Source: Cardinium endosymbiont cEper1 of Encarsia pergandiella (GTDB taxonomy: Bacteria; Bacteroidota; Bacteroidia; Cytophagales; Amoebophilaceae). Taken from it: a stretch of DNA of 64,000 nt. Every line of letters starts with the position of its first letter. Within the stretch, counting starts at the first letter, position 1. Below are positions 28,480 through 38,596 of this stretch, in pieces. A program made the position numbers and the translations under genes. The stretch covers positions 248,035 through 312,034 of the forward strand of contig NC_018605.1 in assembly GCF_000304455.1 (NCBI RefSeq). The letters are read 5' to 3'. The notes beneath the pieces are model-generated. The model saw nothing but the letters and a program-made list of their open reading frames with translations. It was not told the DNA's origin and did no database searches.

Positions 28480-30656
28480 CTGTGGTTGCTACATTTTACT
28501 CTTTTTTTATCTTTCCCTTGAAAGTATTTTAACAAAGGCCACTTTTGAGTGTTTTGAACAATATCCTCTGCTTGTTTCAATAGTGCTGGATCATATCCTT
28601 CCTGTTCAAGTATTTTCAAAGCAATGGATTGGTCTGCCTCACCTGGTACAACTTTATAAGTATAGTGTAATTTTTGATCTGGCTTTTTATCTATAAAAAC
28701 TTTAAAATTTCTAATACCCCTGTCTTTAAATGTATCGGCTAGATGCATTAAAATTGGATAATGTGTAGAAACAATATGAAGCGCATTAGTATATTTGGCC
28801 ATACCAGCCAATATACTATAAGCTGCAGCACTGGCTTCAACTGGGTTGGTACGGGCAAAAGGTTCATCAGAAATAGTAAAAATAAATTCATTGGGTTTGG
28901 CGTTTTCCAGCATATTCATATACCGATGCATGCGTTCTACTTCTACCATAAAGAGAGAAGCACCACAGGCTATATCGTCCTTGAGTTCTATAAAGGTGTT
29001 GATCTTATCAAAAGGAGTAATAATAGCACTTTTAGCCGCTGCAATCCCAAAGGTTTGGCTGAGTAGTAAATTACTTGCTACACCAGAAATAAAAGAAGAT
29101 TTTCCACCTGCATTCGGTCCACAAAGGATCATATTACGAGTCTTATGGACATCCATTTCTATAGTATTATCTACAACCGTTTCAGGATTCAACATTGGAT
29201 ACCACATTCCATCTAACATTATACATGGAGTAGTTTGTTGTGAACGATCTAAGAACTTAGTGAAAGTGTAACAGTGTGTTGGAAAGGTTTGTTTTGCTTC
29301 TTTTACTAAAGTAGCCATACCCATAAAGCCATCTAACTGACCTAATGCATACATAGCAGGTTTTAAGCAATCTTTATGTTCTATGAACAAATTGTATGTA
29401 GCGAGTAGCTTACCACTATTTCCATGAATATAGGACCAATTATTAAGTTTCATATCCAGCAAGTTGCTTATTAAAATGCCTATTTCACTCGCTTCTTTAC
29501 GTTTCGCCAATAGGGTCCTTATCGCACTTAAGGATGGACCATAATTGGCTTCTAATGGTTGATTGGCTGCTACAATGTTACTGATCTGTTGGATGGTTTG
29601 CATAAAAATTTGTACATCCCGCATACGGTTGGCTAGGCTGCGAAAAACAGCACTATACTCTTTATAACTTTTTATGCCACAATAACCGCGCCATACAGCT
29701 GCCGTGTGCGTAGCCGCTACACCTAGAAAAGGTAAAAGAGATGGCTGGCCATTGGTATCCTTATAATGCTCTATAACAGATCTGATGGAAATAATGGGTA
29801 CAAATAAGGGAAAGGCAGAATAGCTACTGCTTCTATCGCCTGGCATCCAACCTCCTTTTGAAATAGACGTCATCCAGTGTGTAGCTTCACACAAAAACAG
29901 GCCTAATACCGGAAGCGCGACAAATTCTCCATATATGTCTAAAACGTTTCTAAAAAAAATCCGGGTATTAAGCTTGCGAGCTATTTTATTTGCAGCAGGA
30001 TTAGGTGATAGGAACCGCTGATGCATATAATTTCTATATGCATGGGTATAAAGTGGATCTGTATGGGTCCATAAAGAAATGAAACGTTGTTCTACCGTTT
30101 GGTAGCATGCCAAAGCTTGTTTTAAATTTGCCAAAGAAGTGGGATCTTCTAATAATAGTTGCAAGGTTTGTTGACGGTTGGTTAGTGTCGTAATATCACT
30201 GGTTGGCGTTACCAAAAGTGTAGCCAATGCACACTCACCTAGTACAGTAGTGGTACGATTAATGCGCGACAGGAAGTGGTACGCTAGATTATTAGGTCTT
30301 CCACAAAAAAGCATTAAATCTGTCCATGCATTATTGTTCAATATACTACCACTTTCTGTCGGAATATTAACATCAATATTATCAAATATCGTACGTAATA
30401 CGACTTTGCGTTGGGTGCTTTCAGCCAATTTTATACTATCCGTTTGTAAAATGTTTTTCTCCTTTGTTTTTGAAGGTACTAAAGTAGAAGAAGCAGGAAG
30501 AATAGTAAAAGACCTTAGGTAATGATGTGCAATTTTTGCAGTAGTTGACCCATAGGTTACCTGTGGATCAGCCCATACGCAATCACTACGCATGCAATGC
30601 AATAATAAGGTAAAACAAAATATAATGATGGTATTACGGTTGTTATTGTGGCTCAT
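28476..30656 (-). CDS. Exported or membrane-attached MutS-family ATPase
   Basis: 726 residues from the ATG at 30656 (741 from 30701). The C-terminal ~250 residues are a MutS-type ATPase: Walker A CGPNAGGKSS, the LLSQTFGIAAA block, Walker B FTISDEPFARTNP and the switch STHYP. No mismatch-recognition domain is visible. The N-terminus from 30656 reads as a signal peptide (NTIIIFCFTLLLHC, cleavage possible after CVWA), and hydrophobic stretches recur near the middle (ALPVLGLFLCE, FLGVAATHTAAVW). Bacteroidetes have MutS-like proteins with membrane segments, so it may be a membrane relative rather than a freely exported protein. Its function is unknown; I do not assign mismatch repair. Confidence 0.75.
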   Translation of the reverse strand: MSHNNNRNTIIIFCFTLLLHCMRSDCVWADPQVTYGSTTAKIAHHYLRSFTILPASSTLVPSKTKEKNILQTDSIKLAESTQRKVVLRTIFDNIDVNIPTESGSILNNNAWTDLMLFCGRPNNLAYHFLSRINRTTTVLGECALATLLVTPTSDITTLTNRQQTLQLLLEDPTSLANLKQALACYQTVEQRFISLWTHTDPLYTHAYRNYMHQRFLSPNPAANKIARKLNTRIFFRNVLDIYGEFVALPVLGLFLCEATHWMTSISKGGWMPGDRSSSYSAFPLFVPIISIRSVIEHYKDTNGQPSLLPFLGVAATHTAAVWRGYCGIKSYKEYSAVFRSLANRMRDVQIFMQTIQQISNIVAANQPLEANYGPSLSAIRTLLAKRKEASEIGILISNLLDMKLNNWSYIHGNSGKLLATYNLFIEHKDCLKPAMYALGQLDGFMGMATLVKEAKQTFPTHCYTFTKFLDRSQQTTPCIMLDGMWYPMLNPETVVDNTIEMDVHKTRNMILCGPNAGGKSSFISGVASNLLLSQTFGIAAAKSAIITPFDKINTFIELKDDIACGASLFMVEVERMHRYMNMLENAKPNEFIFTISDEPFARTNPVEASAAAYSILAGMAKYTNALHIVSTHYPILMHLADTFKDRGIRNFKVFIDKKPDQKLHYTYKVVPGEADQSIALKILEQEGYDPALLKQAEDIVQNTQKWPLLKYFQGKDKKRVKCSNHR

Positions 30657-30800
30657 AATGGGTAAAAAAATAAAAATTACTTTTGAATTTATTACAGACA
30701 AATTTCTTCCCTCTTTTACTACATGTAATTTACATATAAAGTTTTATGGATTAAAAAATCCAGTCACTGTTTTATACAATAAGCAAGTAATAGCAATTTT

Positions 30801-33104
30801 TTATTTATTTTTTGATTTTAAATTGCTTTCCATAATATTCAAACATTTTTCTAAGCTAAGCGACTTAGGATCTGTAATATCTTTAGGAATACGGGTATGT
30901 TTTTTATCATTTTTAATATAAGCGCCCCATCTTCCATTTAAAATTTGTATAGTTGGATCTTCAGGAAAAGTTTTGATTAATTTTTCAGCATCTGCTTTCC
31001 GTTTGGCTTCAATAATCGCTATTGCATTTTGTTCATCCATGGTAAATGGATCATCTGTTTTTGGTATAGAATAAAAAAGCGAACCATGTTTAATGTATGG
31101 GCCAAATCGGCCTATATTGATCATGAGCGGGAGGGTTTCAAAGGTCCCTACTAGGCGTGGTAGTTTAAACAGTTCTAAGGCCTCTTCTAGGGTAATTGTT
31201 TCCATACGCTGATTGGCTTGTAGTCCTGCAAAACGAGGTGCTTCCTCACGACCATCTTCTTCAATGCCTAACTGAACCAATGGACCATACTTACCCAATC
31301 GGACTATTAACGAAGCATTGGTTGCTGGATCTTTTCCCAAAAGCCTCGTATAGTTTACCATAGTTCGGTCTATACCCGCAGTAGCTTGCACTTTAGGATA
31401 AAAACCATTGTAAAATTCTCTTAGCATTTGATTCCAGATCTTCGTACCTTGTGCAATCTTATCTAACTCCTTCTCTACATGTGCAGTGAAATTATAATCT
31501 GTTACATCAGAAAAGTGTTTAACTAAAAAGTCATTGACGACAGCAGCCATATCCGTTGGGAAAAGCTTTTGCTTCTCTGCACGAACAATTTCAGTTAATG
31601 TTTCTCTACGAATCAGCTTATTTTGTAGCGTCAATAACCTATAAGCACGTGGAAAGCCTTCACGAGATTCCAACTTAATATACCCTCTTTTTTGAATAGT
31701 CGCAATAATAGGAGCATAAGTAGATGGACGCCCGATTTCTTTTTCTTCTAGATCTCTTACCAAAGTAGCCTCCGTATAGCGAGCGGGCGGATTACTGAAC
31801 CGTTCTCTAGCCAATATTTTTTCCAGAAGGAGTTCTTGACCTATATGGAGCGGTGGCAACATCCCTTTACAATCTTCTGCTTCATCCACTTCATCGCGTA
31901 CATATGCTTTTAAAAAGCCTTCAAATTTTAATACTTCTCCCGTTGCGATTAGTGGCTGTTCTACTGTAGAAATTTGAACCGTTGCTATTGTTTTTTCTAT
32001 TTGTGCATCGGCCATTTGAGAAGCGATGGCTCTACGCCAAATCAGTTCGTAGAGCCGCTGTTCGTCTTTATGGCTACTGGCTACTTGTAATGAAAAATCA
32101 GTAGGTCGTATCGCTTCATGCGCCTCTTGTGCAGTAGATGATTTAGTAGTATAGGCTCTAGCCTGAAAGTAATCAACCCCATAGATCGTTGAAACCGTTT
32201 CCGACATACTTTGTATAGCTTCCTTGGACAGATTAACCGAATCTGTTCTCATATAGGAAATTTTACCGGTTTCATAGAGCTGCTGAGCAAGTACCATAGT
32301 ACGGTTTACAGAATAGCCAAGTTTTCTACTAGCCTCTTGTTGTAATGTAGAAGTAATAAAAGGGGGAGAAGGGGACCGTTTTAATGCTTTTGTATCCAAT
32401 GCTTTAATAGAAAAAATGGCTTCTTGGCATTCTTCTAAAAAGGCAAAGGCTTCTTCTGCTGTTTTAAATTTCTTTGTACCATCTGCCTTTAACAACTGTC
32501 CCGTTGGTAAAATAAAAAAAGCCGATATGGCAAAATGGGCGGTTGAAACGAAACGATCAATAGCTCTCTCTCGCTCTACGACCATCCTTACCGCAACAGA
32601 TTGTACACGGCCTGCAGAAAGACCTGGTTTGATCTTTTTCCATAATAAAGGAGATAGATCATAGCCTACAAGTCTGTCTAAAACACGTCTGGCCTGTTGC
32701 GAATCTACCAAAGCTGAGTCAATGGCACGTGGCTGCTTCAATGCGTTCAAAACAGCCATTTTAGTAATTTCTCTAAAAACAATGCGTTGCACCTGATTAT
32801 CTTTTAACCCAAGCGTCTCTTTTAAATGCCACGAAATAGACTCTCCTTCTCGATCGTCGTCACTAGCTAGATAAACACAATCAGAACCAGTAGCCAGTTT
32901 TTTAAGATGTTGTACCACTCTTTCCTTGCCAGGACTGATTTCGTAACTAGGCAAAAATCCTTGCTGAATGTTAATGGCATTATTGCCTTTAATAAGATCT
33001 CTAATATGACCATTAGACGAGGCTACTTGATAGTTACTGCCTAAATAACGTTCTAATGTTTTGGCTTTTGCAGGTGACTCAACAATAACTAAATTTTTTG
33101 CCAT
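30801..33104 (-). CDS. topA: DNA topoisomerase I
   Basis: Type IA topoisomerase relaxing negative supercoils, 767 residues. The Toprim domain starts the protein (LVIVESPAKAKTLERYLG, then ASDDDREGESISWH). The catalytic tyrosine is in GKISYMRTDSVNL and the GRPSTYAPII block follows. The C-terminus has two or three short topoisomerase repeats without zinc-binding cysteines (for example GRWGAYIKNDKKH), the pattern usual in Bacteroidetes. It is complete and stands alone on the minus strand. Confidence 0.95.
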   Translation of the reverse strand: MAKNLVIVESPAKAKTLERYLGSNYQVASSNGHIRDLIKGNNAINIQQGFLPSYEISPGKERVVQHLKKLATGSDCVYLASDDDREGESISWHLKETLGLKDNQVQRIVFREITKMAVLNALKQPRAIDSALVDSQQARRVLDRLVGYDLSPLLWKKIKPGLSAGRVQSVAVRMVVERERAIDRFVSTAHFAISAFFILPTGQLLKADGTKKFKTAEEAFAFLEECQEAIFSIKALDTKALKRSPSPPFITSTLQQEASRKLGYSVNRTMVLAQQLYETGKISYMRTDSVNLSKEAIQSMSETVSTIYGVDYFQARAYTTKSSTAQEAHEAIRPTDFSLQVASSHKDEQRLYELIWRRAIASQMADAQIEKTIATVQISTVEQPLIATGEVLKFEGFLKAYVRDEVDEAEDCKGMLPPLHIGQELLLEKILARERFSNPPARYTEATLVRDLEEKEIGRPSTYAPIIATIQKRGYIKLESREGFPRAYRLLTLQNKLIRRETLTEIVRAEKQKLFPTDMAAVVNDFLVKHFSDVTDYNFTAHVEKELDKIAQGTKIWNQMLREFYNGFYPKVQATAGIDRTMVNYTRLLGKDPATNASLIVRLGKYGPLVQLGIEEDGREEAPRFAGLQANQRMETITLEEALELFKLPRLVGTFETLPLMINIGRFGPYIKHGSLFYSIPKTDDPFTMDEQNAIAIIEAKRKADAEKLIKTFPEDPTIQILNGRWGAYIKNDKKHTRIPKDITDPKSLSLEKCLNIMESNLKSKNK

Positions 33105-33261
33105 AGCAAAGTTTGTTGTAATAAAATCGTATGTTACAATGACATTATATAATATAATGATTATAGATCTATATAATATAAAACTTTACACAAATACTAA
33201 TTTGTACAAAGCAGAGCATGGCTTTCTGATTATTAGTATAGTGAATAACAAATTATACTAA

Positions 33262-35883
33262 CTAACGGATACTAGGTGCAAGGATGAAATGATATTCAAA
33301 AGAATTTTTAGCACTCCGTATATCTTTTACAGGATCCAATCTATAACCAAAATCCAAGCCAAGCATTGGTATAAGCGGTATAGGCAAGATAAGACGTATG
33401 CCACCACCTATAGATTTTTTCATATTATATAGATTGAAATCTTTATAGTTTAACCAACTATCGCCTATTTCTACAAATCCCAATAGATAGCAACAAATAG
33501 GTGACAAAGCAATTGGGTAACGCAACTCTGAAACAAGCTTATTGAATAAAACGCCCCCTTTTATCTTTGTTGTATAGTCTTCTGGTGTAAGACTCTCATC
33601 TGGATAACCACGTAACGTAACAAAATTAGTACCCAATAATTTTGTTGGCGTACTTGATGTACCGCCCAAATAAAATCGCTCAAAAGGTCCTATTTCTTTG
33701 CTAGACAAACTGTGCAAAAATCCAACATGGCCACGAAAATGTAAGACACAATTACCAAACAACCGTTTAAAGTAATATCCATCCATTATAAATTTTACAA
33801 ATTCTTTAACCCGTGGCATAGCTGTTGCTACAGAGGGCGTATAACCCAACAAAGTATAGGGAGGTGTTAAGGTTAGAAAGTTAGACCAAGAAGCTCCACT
33901 AGTAGGATAGTTTGGATTATTGATACTAGAATACTGCCAAGCAAAATCTAATGTAAAATCATGTACGAAACCTGATCTTTTTGTCTGATCTTGTAATAAT
34001 GGATAGGATGCATACCTATGGTAGTGGTAGTCCACTCCCCAATGGATTTCCCAATATTTAGCAAACCTTTTACCAAGGCCTACTCGGCCACCAATTGAGG
34101 AAATTGTAGATTTTTTATTTTGTTTTCCAACTGGGAATATATTTAAGTCTACCCAATCGTCCAATGCATGATTCCCACCATACGGAGCGTTTTGAAACGC
34201 ACTATTGAAACTTATAGAAAATATATAAGGGTGGGATTTTAACCAAAGCCAAGGTTCTTGAAAAGAAAAGGTGAAATTTTTATAATCTTTACCATTTATC
34301 TGAGCGGTTAAATGCAACTCCTGCGCACCACCTATGGGTATTTTTCCTCTAAAGAGGTTTTTTAAAGAAACATTATTAGAACCAAGCTCAAGGCCGGCCA
34401 TAATACCCTGACCACCACTGCAATTGAGTTTAATATCAAACTGGGGCTGTTCTTCTACTGAATAGATAAGGTCTACTGTATTTTTTATTTGGTTTGGCTG
34501 TATATCTGGATTTAATTTTTCATGCTTAAATAATCTTAACATGGCCAAGTTGCGTATGGAAGCTCGAACAAGTCCTTCGTTGTATTTTTCTCCAGGTAAG
34601 GTCAGTAGTTCACGGCGAATAACGTAATCATGGGTTAATGTATTCCCTATAATATCTACTTGACGAATGGTAAACTGTTTACCTTCTTGAATTCTAATTT
34701 CTAGATCTACGTGATTGCCTTCTAGACTGGTTTCAACAACTTCTGCACAGAAATTAAAATATCCATTATTGGCATATAAATCACGAATGGTTGGGGCTGT
34801 AATACCAGGGGTAAATCGGCTGGTAATATAGAGTGGATCATAGACTCTTCCTTCTTGCAGGTTTAACCACTTATCTAGTACTTGATCACTATAAACATAA
34901 TTACCTACCCATTTGATATGACGAATGGTATATTGCTTTCCTTCATTAATTTTTAAATAAATATTTAACTTTCCACCCCTAGAAGGTTTCAAACGCTCTG
35001 CTGCAATATGTACGTCTCTAAATCCTTTTGACTGATAAAAAAGGATCAAATTTTCTTTAGCTTTTAAATATTTTTCTTCTGTGAAAACAGAAGGGAAAAA
35101 AGAAATATGACTAAACAAATAACGCTTCACTTCATCTATCGTCTTAGGCAACTGCAACAGTACACCGCCTTTGCGAATCGGTGCAAGGGTAATGCTTTTT
35201 TTTAAAATATCCTGGACCAGTGTAAAATGGGGTGCTTCTTTTAACGCTTTAAGATTATAAAGTAAGAGATCGGTATCTAAATGGTTGTTTCCTTCGAGCG
35301 TGATCTTATGAACTATACTTTTTTTACCTTTATGTATCTTAATTTTTAAGGTAATTTTTTGATCCATTGTTTGCGAAGGAATCAATTCTGTAGAGAGCTG
35401 CACATCCCTGAAACCTTTTTCTAAAAAAATTTTTTTAATCTTAGCAATCGTTTTCTGAAGAAAAAGTGGAGACAATGCAACATGCTTATCTATGGGAACC
35501 TCTTCCAGCAAGGCTTTTCGGTCTTTTTTTGTTAACCCTTCTAACAGATAGTTGACCAACTGAGGATGTTCTTCTACACGAATAACAAAAGTTGCTAAAT
35601 GATTAATCTGATCCACGTCAGATAAATAGATCGCAACAGACTTGATACCATCATGTTTGGCAATTTTTCGAATAGAACGACGAATTTGTTCAGAAGATGA
35701 ATCAATTATTACGCCCTTTTGTAAACCAGAAAGTGTAATCAATACGTCAGTATCTACCAAAAGATTGCCTTTTACCTGAATGTTGCGTACGGTGTAACCA
35801 GTTGTATCAAGGGTGGGCTGTGCCCATCCTATATGTAGGTAGCACAGGATAAATAAGCCGCACAACCGCTTAATTTTTTTCAT
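33262..35883 (-). CDS. bamA: Outer-membrane assembly protein BamA
   Basis: Central outer-membrane insertase, 873 residues from the ATG at 35883. A signal peptide (KKIKRLCGLFILCYLHIGWA) is followed by five POTRA domains (~25-450), seen from repeats such as VKGNLLVDTDVL, LEGNNHLDTDLL, WVGNYVYSDQVL and IIGNTLTHDYVI. The C-terminal ~400 residues are the beta-barrel, with FYLGGTSSTPTKLLG and LRGYPDESLTPED close to the conserved VRGF loop. An ATG seven codons earlier would add residues before the signal peptide and is less likely. Its presence agrees with a real outer membrane. Confidence 0.93.
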   Translation of the reverse strand: MKKIKRLCGLFILCYLHIGWAQPTLDTTGYTVRNIQVKGNLLVDTDVLITLSGLQKGVIIDSSSEQIRRSIRKIAKHDGIKSVAIYLSDVDQINHLATFVIRVEEHPQLVNYLLEGLTKKDRKALLEEVPIDKHVALSPLFLQKTIAKIKKIFLEKGFRDVQLSTELIPSQTMDQKITLKIKIHKGKKSIVHKITLEGNNHLDTDLLLYNLKALKEAPHFTLVQDILKKSITLAPIRKGGVLLQLPKTIDEVKRYLFSHISFFPSVFTEEKYLKAKENLILFYQSKGFRDVHIAAERLKPSRGGKLNIYLKINEGKQYTIRHIKWVGNYVYSDQVLDKWLNLQEGRVYDPLYITSRFTPGITAPTIRDLYANNGYFNFCAEVVETSLEGNHVDLEIRIQEGKQFTIRQVDIIGNTLTHDYVIRRELLTLPGEKYNEGLVRASIRNLAMLRLFKHEKLNPDIQPNQIKNTVDLIYSVEEQPQFDIKLNCSGGQGIMAGLELGSNNVSLKNLFRGKIPIGGAQELHLTAQINGKDYKNFTFSFQEPWLWLKSHPYIFSISFNSAFQNAPYGGNHALDDWVDLNIFPVGKQNKKSTISSIGGRVGLGKRFAKYWEIHWGVDYHYHRYASYPLLQDQTKRSGFVHDFTLDFAWQYSSINNPNYPTSGASWSNFLTLTPPYTLLGYTPSVATAMPRVKEFVKFIMDGYYFKRLFGNCVLHFRGHVGFLHSLSSKEIGPFERFYLGGTSSTPTKLLGTNFVTLRGYPDESLTPEDYTTKIKGGVLFNKLVSELRYPIALSPICCYLLGFVEIGDSWLNYKDFNLYNMKKSIGGGIRLILPIPLIPMLGLDFGYRLDPVKDIRSAKNSFEYHFILAPSIR

Positions 35884-36029
35884 ATTTGTAGCAATCATTA
35901 GCATAATAAATAGAATAAATGTTCTGTTTTTCGTTGAAGATTTAAAAAATAGAGCTTACCAAGCGACAACTTTTTCTGAATATAGGAAATTATTAATGGT
36001 ATGGCATACTAAAATGCGCTATATTATAA

Positions 36030-37076
36030 TTATATAATCAACATAGAATCGCCATATAGAAAAAATCGATAGCCTTCTTTGATTGCTTCAGCATACGCAT
36101 TTAAAATTAATTCCTCTCCTCCAAAAGCAGCTACACTGACCAAAGAAATAGAAGAAGGAAGATGAAAGGTAGTTAATAATGCACTGCAAACTTTAAAGGA
36201 ATAAGAAGGTAAAATAAATTTATTCGTCCAGTCACTGGCCGGTTTTATTTGACAAGCAACTGAAACAGAAGACTCCATAGCTCTTAATACTGAAGTCCCC
36301 ACGGCACAAACTTTTTTTTGATGCTGCAAGCTGTGGTTTACCACCGTTGCTGTTTCTGGGGTGATCGTAAAACGCTCAGAAGAGGCCCTTACCTTGGTTA
36401 GATCTTCCATATCAATGGTACTAAGTTCACCTAAACCAATGTGCAATGTAACCGGCACAACAGAAATATTTTGTAAAGCTAAATATTTCAATAGATAAGG
36501 GGTAAAATGCAATCCAGCAGCTGGCAATACGATACTACCTATATTTTGGGCAAATATAGTCTGATAATAGGCTCTATCTTCTGGCTCCGAAGAACGTCCT
36601 ATTTGAGGAGGTAAAGGCATATGGCCAATTTGATTGACCAGTGCATAAAATTCTTCTTCTGTGCGGTCAAATAACAATTTAAGGGTACGACCTCTTGAAG
36701 TCGTATTATCTATAATTTCAGCCACCAACTCACCATTGCCAAAATAAATTTTATTCCCTATGCGAATTTTGCGTGCTGGCTCTACAATGGTATCCCATAA
36801 ACCATGCTCATCATTTAATTTTCGTAATAAAAGTACTTCTACTTCTGCATTTGTTTTTTCTTTACAACCATAAAGCTTACAAGGTAACACTTTAGAATCA
36901 TTGACCACCAAGGTGTCCCCTTCACTAAAATAAGTAGGCAGATCTTTAAAGGTTTTATGCTCTATTTTGCCACTATTTTTGTGTACAACCATTAAACGGG
37001 CCTCTTCCTTTCCCTCGATTGGATACTGTGCAATGCTATGCGCTGGCAGCTCAAACTTAAAATTTGATAGTTTCAT
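36030..37076 (-). CDS. queA: S-adenosylmethionine:tRNA ribosyltransferase-isomerase QueA
   Basis: Penultimate step of queuosine synthesis: adds the ribosyl unit of SAM to preQ1 in tRNA. It has 348 residues from the ATG at 37076 (KLSNFKFELPAHSIAQYP), which matches the family start; an upstream ATG at 37130 would add 18 unrelated residues. Conserved blocks include EARLMVV, NDSKVLPCKLYG, GRTLKLLF, GHMPLPPQIGR and AAGLHFT. No other queuosine genes lie in the window. Confidence 0.93.
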   Translation of the reverse strand: MKLSNFKFELPAHSIAQYPIEGKEEARLMVVHKNSGKIEHKTFKDLPTYFSEGDTLVVNDSKVLPCKLYGCKEKTNAEVEVLLLRKLNDEHGLWDTIVEPARKIRIGNKIYFGNGELVAEIIDNTTSRGRTLKLLFDRTEEEFYALVNQIGHMPLPPQIGRSSEPEDRAYYQTIFAQNIGSIVLPAAGLHFTPYLLKYLALQNISVVPVTLHIGLGELSTIDMEDLTKVRASSERFTITPETATVVNHSLQHQKKVCAVGTSVLRAMESSVSVACQIKPASDWTNKFILPSYSFKVCSALLTTFHLPSSISLVSVAAFGGEELILNAYAEAIKEGYRFFLYGDSMLII

Positions 37077-37199
37077 AGTATGTATATAATTTAAAAAAGT
37101 TATAGGCCTTTTGTAGGCTGCTTTGGACAAATGCGCCTAGTTGTCCATTAACGATCATTATCTATGCTTTAGCTATTTAACTATACTTAGCAGATATGA

Positions 37200-37847
37200 T
37201 TAAAATAAAAAGCAAAAATCAACGCAAACAAAGTTATTATGAAGATAGGTTGAACCATCATTTGAATCTTCTCTATACATCACACCAGATACATCCCAAC
37301 AATAACTTAATCCTACAACAAGGCTATTGGTCAAACTAAAATCATACTTTACGCCACTACCTAAAAGGATAAAACAGCCTAAAGGCCGTTGGGTCAAAAA
37401 AGCAGCTTTACCTGAATGGTATGGTGCAGTGGATCTTCTAGGTAGATGTATAGAGGGTATGAGACCTAGCTTACAATAGATGCTGGTATCAATCATTACC
37501 TCACTAGTATAAAATCTACATAGAAAAGGTACCCACAGATAACGTACGGAATAAGCCTCATGTATAGAGGGTGCCGATGCACTAGCCGCACGAGTCCATT
37601 CCATATGGCTTAAAGCATAGGAAATACCTACACTAAGCCTAACGTACTCCTGTAGCAAAAAGTGATAGGCACCACCAAAATGGAGCCTTATGGGGTTCCC
37701 TTTGGTACAAAGGGGTGGTTTCATTCGACTATACACCCTATTAATAGCGCAAGAAGGGGAACATTCAGCACTAAAACGACCGGGTAATGCTATGGCACTA
37801 CTAAGACCCATTGAAAAATACAAAGCTAAAATTACCATCCTCCTCAT
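37200..37847 (-). CDS. Predicted small outer-membrane beta-barrel protein
   Basis: 215 residues of unknown function. The start is a signal peptide (RRMVILALYFSMGLSSAIA). The rest alternates polar and hydrophobic residues in strand-like segments (for example EYVRLSVGISYALS, NSLVVGLSYCWD). It ends in VDFCFLF, an aromatic C-terminus like a BamA recognition signal. It is cysteine-rich for such a protein (about nine). It reads behind queA. A surface protein is an inference from pattern only. Confidence 0.6.
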   Translation of the reverse strand: MRRMVILALYFSMGLSSAIALPGRFSAECSPSCAINRVYSRMKPPLCTKGNPIRLHFGGAYHFLLQEYVRLSVGISYALSHMEWTRAASASAPSIHEAYSVRYLWVPFLCRFYTSEVMIDTSIYCKLGLIPSIHLPRRSTAPYHSGKAAFLTQRPLGCFILLGSGVKYDFSLTNSLVVGLSYCWDVSGVMYREDSNDGSTYLHNNFVCVDFCFLF

Positions 37848-38110
37848 AGGGGACTAAATTACAGCTATTTTATGGTAAAAATAAATTTATATTTATTTAA
37901 TTATATTAAGTTTTTACTTTCCACTTCTTAATTATAGTCTATCTGCCTGGAATGGGCTACTAGAAAGAGCACTCCAAATTATAAACAAAGTCCGACCAGA
38001 TCATCGAATAATAAGGTCATACCTTAAGCGTCTTTAAGCAAACTATTTTCTATATTTATTTAGAGCATACATAATCTCTGTATAGCATACCAACTATTGA
38101 TTTATAGCCT
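37848..38110. other. Intergenic region with a possible gene tail
   Basis: About 260 bases between divergent genes. A plus-strand frame is open to the TAA at 38037 and reads AWNGLLERALQIINKVRPDH near its end, with a hydrophobic stretch before it but no ATG. It may be a decayed gene or chance. Promoters for the two flanking genes should also lie here. Confidence 0.3.
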
Positions 38111-38431
38111 ATGCCCACAAAAAATATGGCACAAGCCTTTGGTCAATACGCAGAAATAGTTGCTGCAGATTACTTAGTAAAAAAAGGCTTTAAAATACTG
38201 GCGCAAAACTTTCGTTACAAACGCTTTGAAATAGATCTTATTGTTAAAAAAGACGAATTGATTGTTTTTGTTGAGGTAAAAGCACGTAAGAATAATTTAT
38301 TCGGCCATCCAGAAGATTTTGTTAACCGAAAAAAAATGCGTGCCCTACGCTTGGCTGCGACACACTACTTACGTACCCAAAATAACCAACAGGCCATACG
38401 TTTTGATATTATAGCGGTACTAGGTAGTTAA
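38111..38431 (+). CDS. YraN/UPF0102-family nuclease-like protein
   Basis: 106 residues. The family core is complete: GQYAEIVAADYLVKKGFKIL, then the nuclease-like residues in EIDLIVKKDELIVFVEVKAR and the closing IRFDIIAVLG. The fold is that of the restriction-endonuclease superfamily (D-ExK pattern: EIDLI...VEVK). Its physiological role is not settled in any organism I know. It starts a plus-strand run of housekeeping genes. Confidence 0.88.
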   Translation: MPTKNMAQAFGQYAEIVAADYLVKKGFKILAQNFRYKRFEIDLIVKKDELIVFVEVKARKNNLFGHPEDFVNRKKMRALRLAATHYLRTQNNQQAIRFDIIAVLGS

Positions 38432-38596
38432 GAACAAATTACCGAGATTGTACATTTGGAAGATGGATTTTATTGAACTTCTATTAAAAAATTTTTTTGA
38501 AACCAAAGACATTTTTGTACTACATTTTATTTATTTGTTTGTAACATATAACTGCCGGATGGCTGACTAGACACTTTATAGCTTATTATTATTTTA

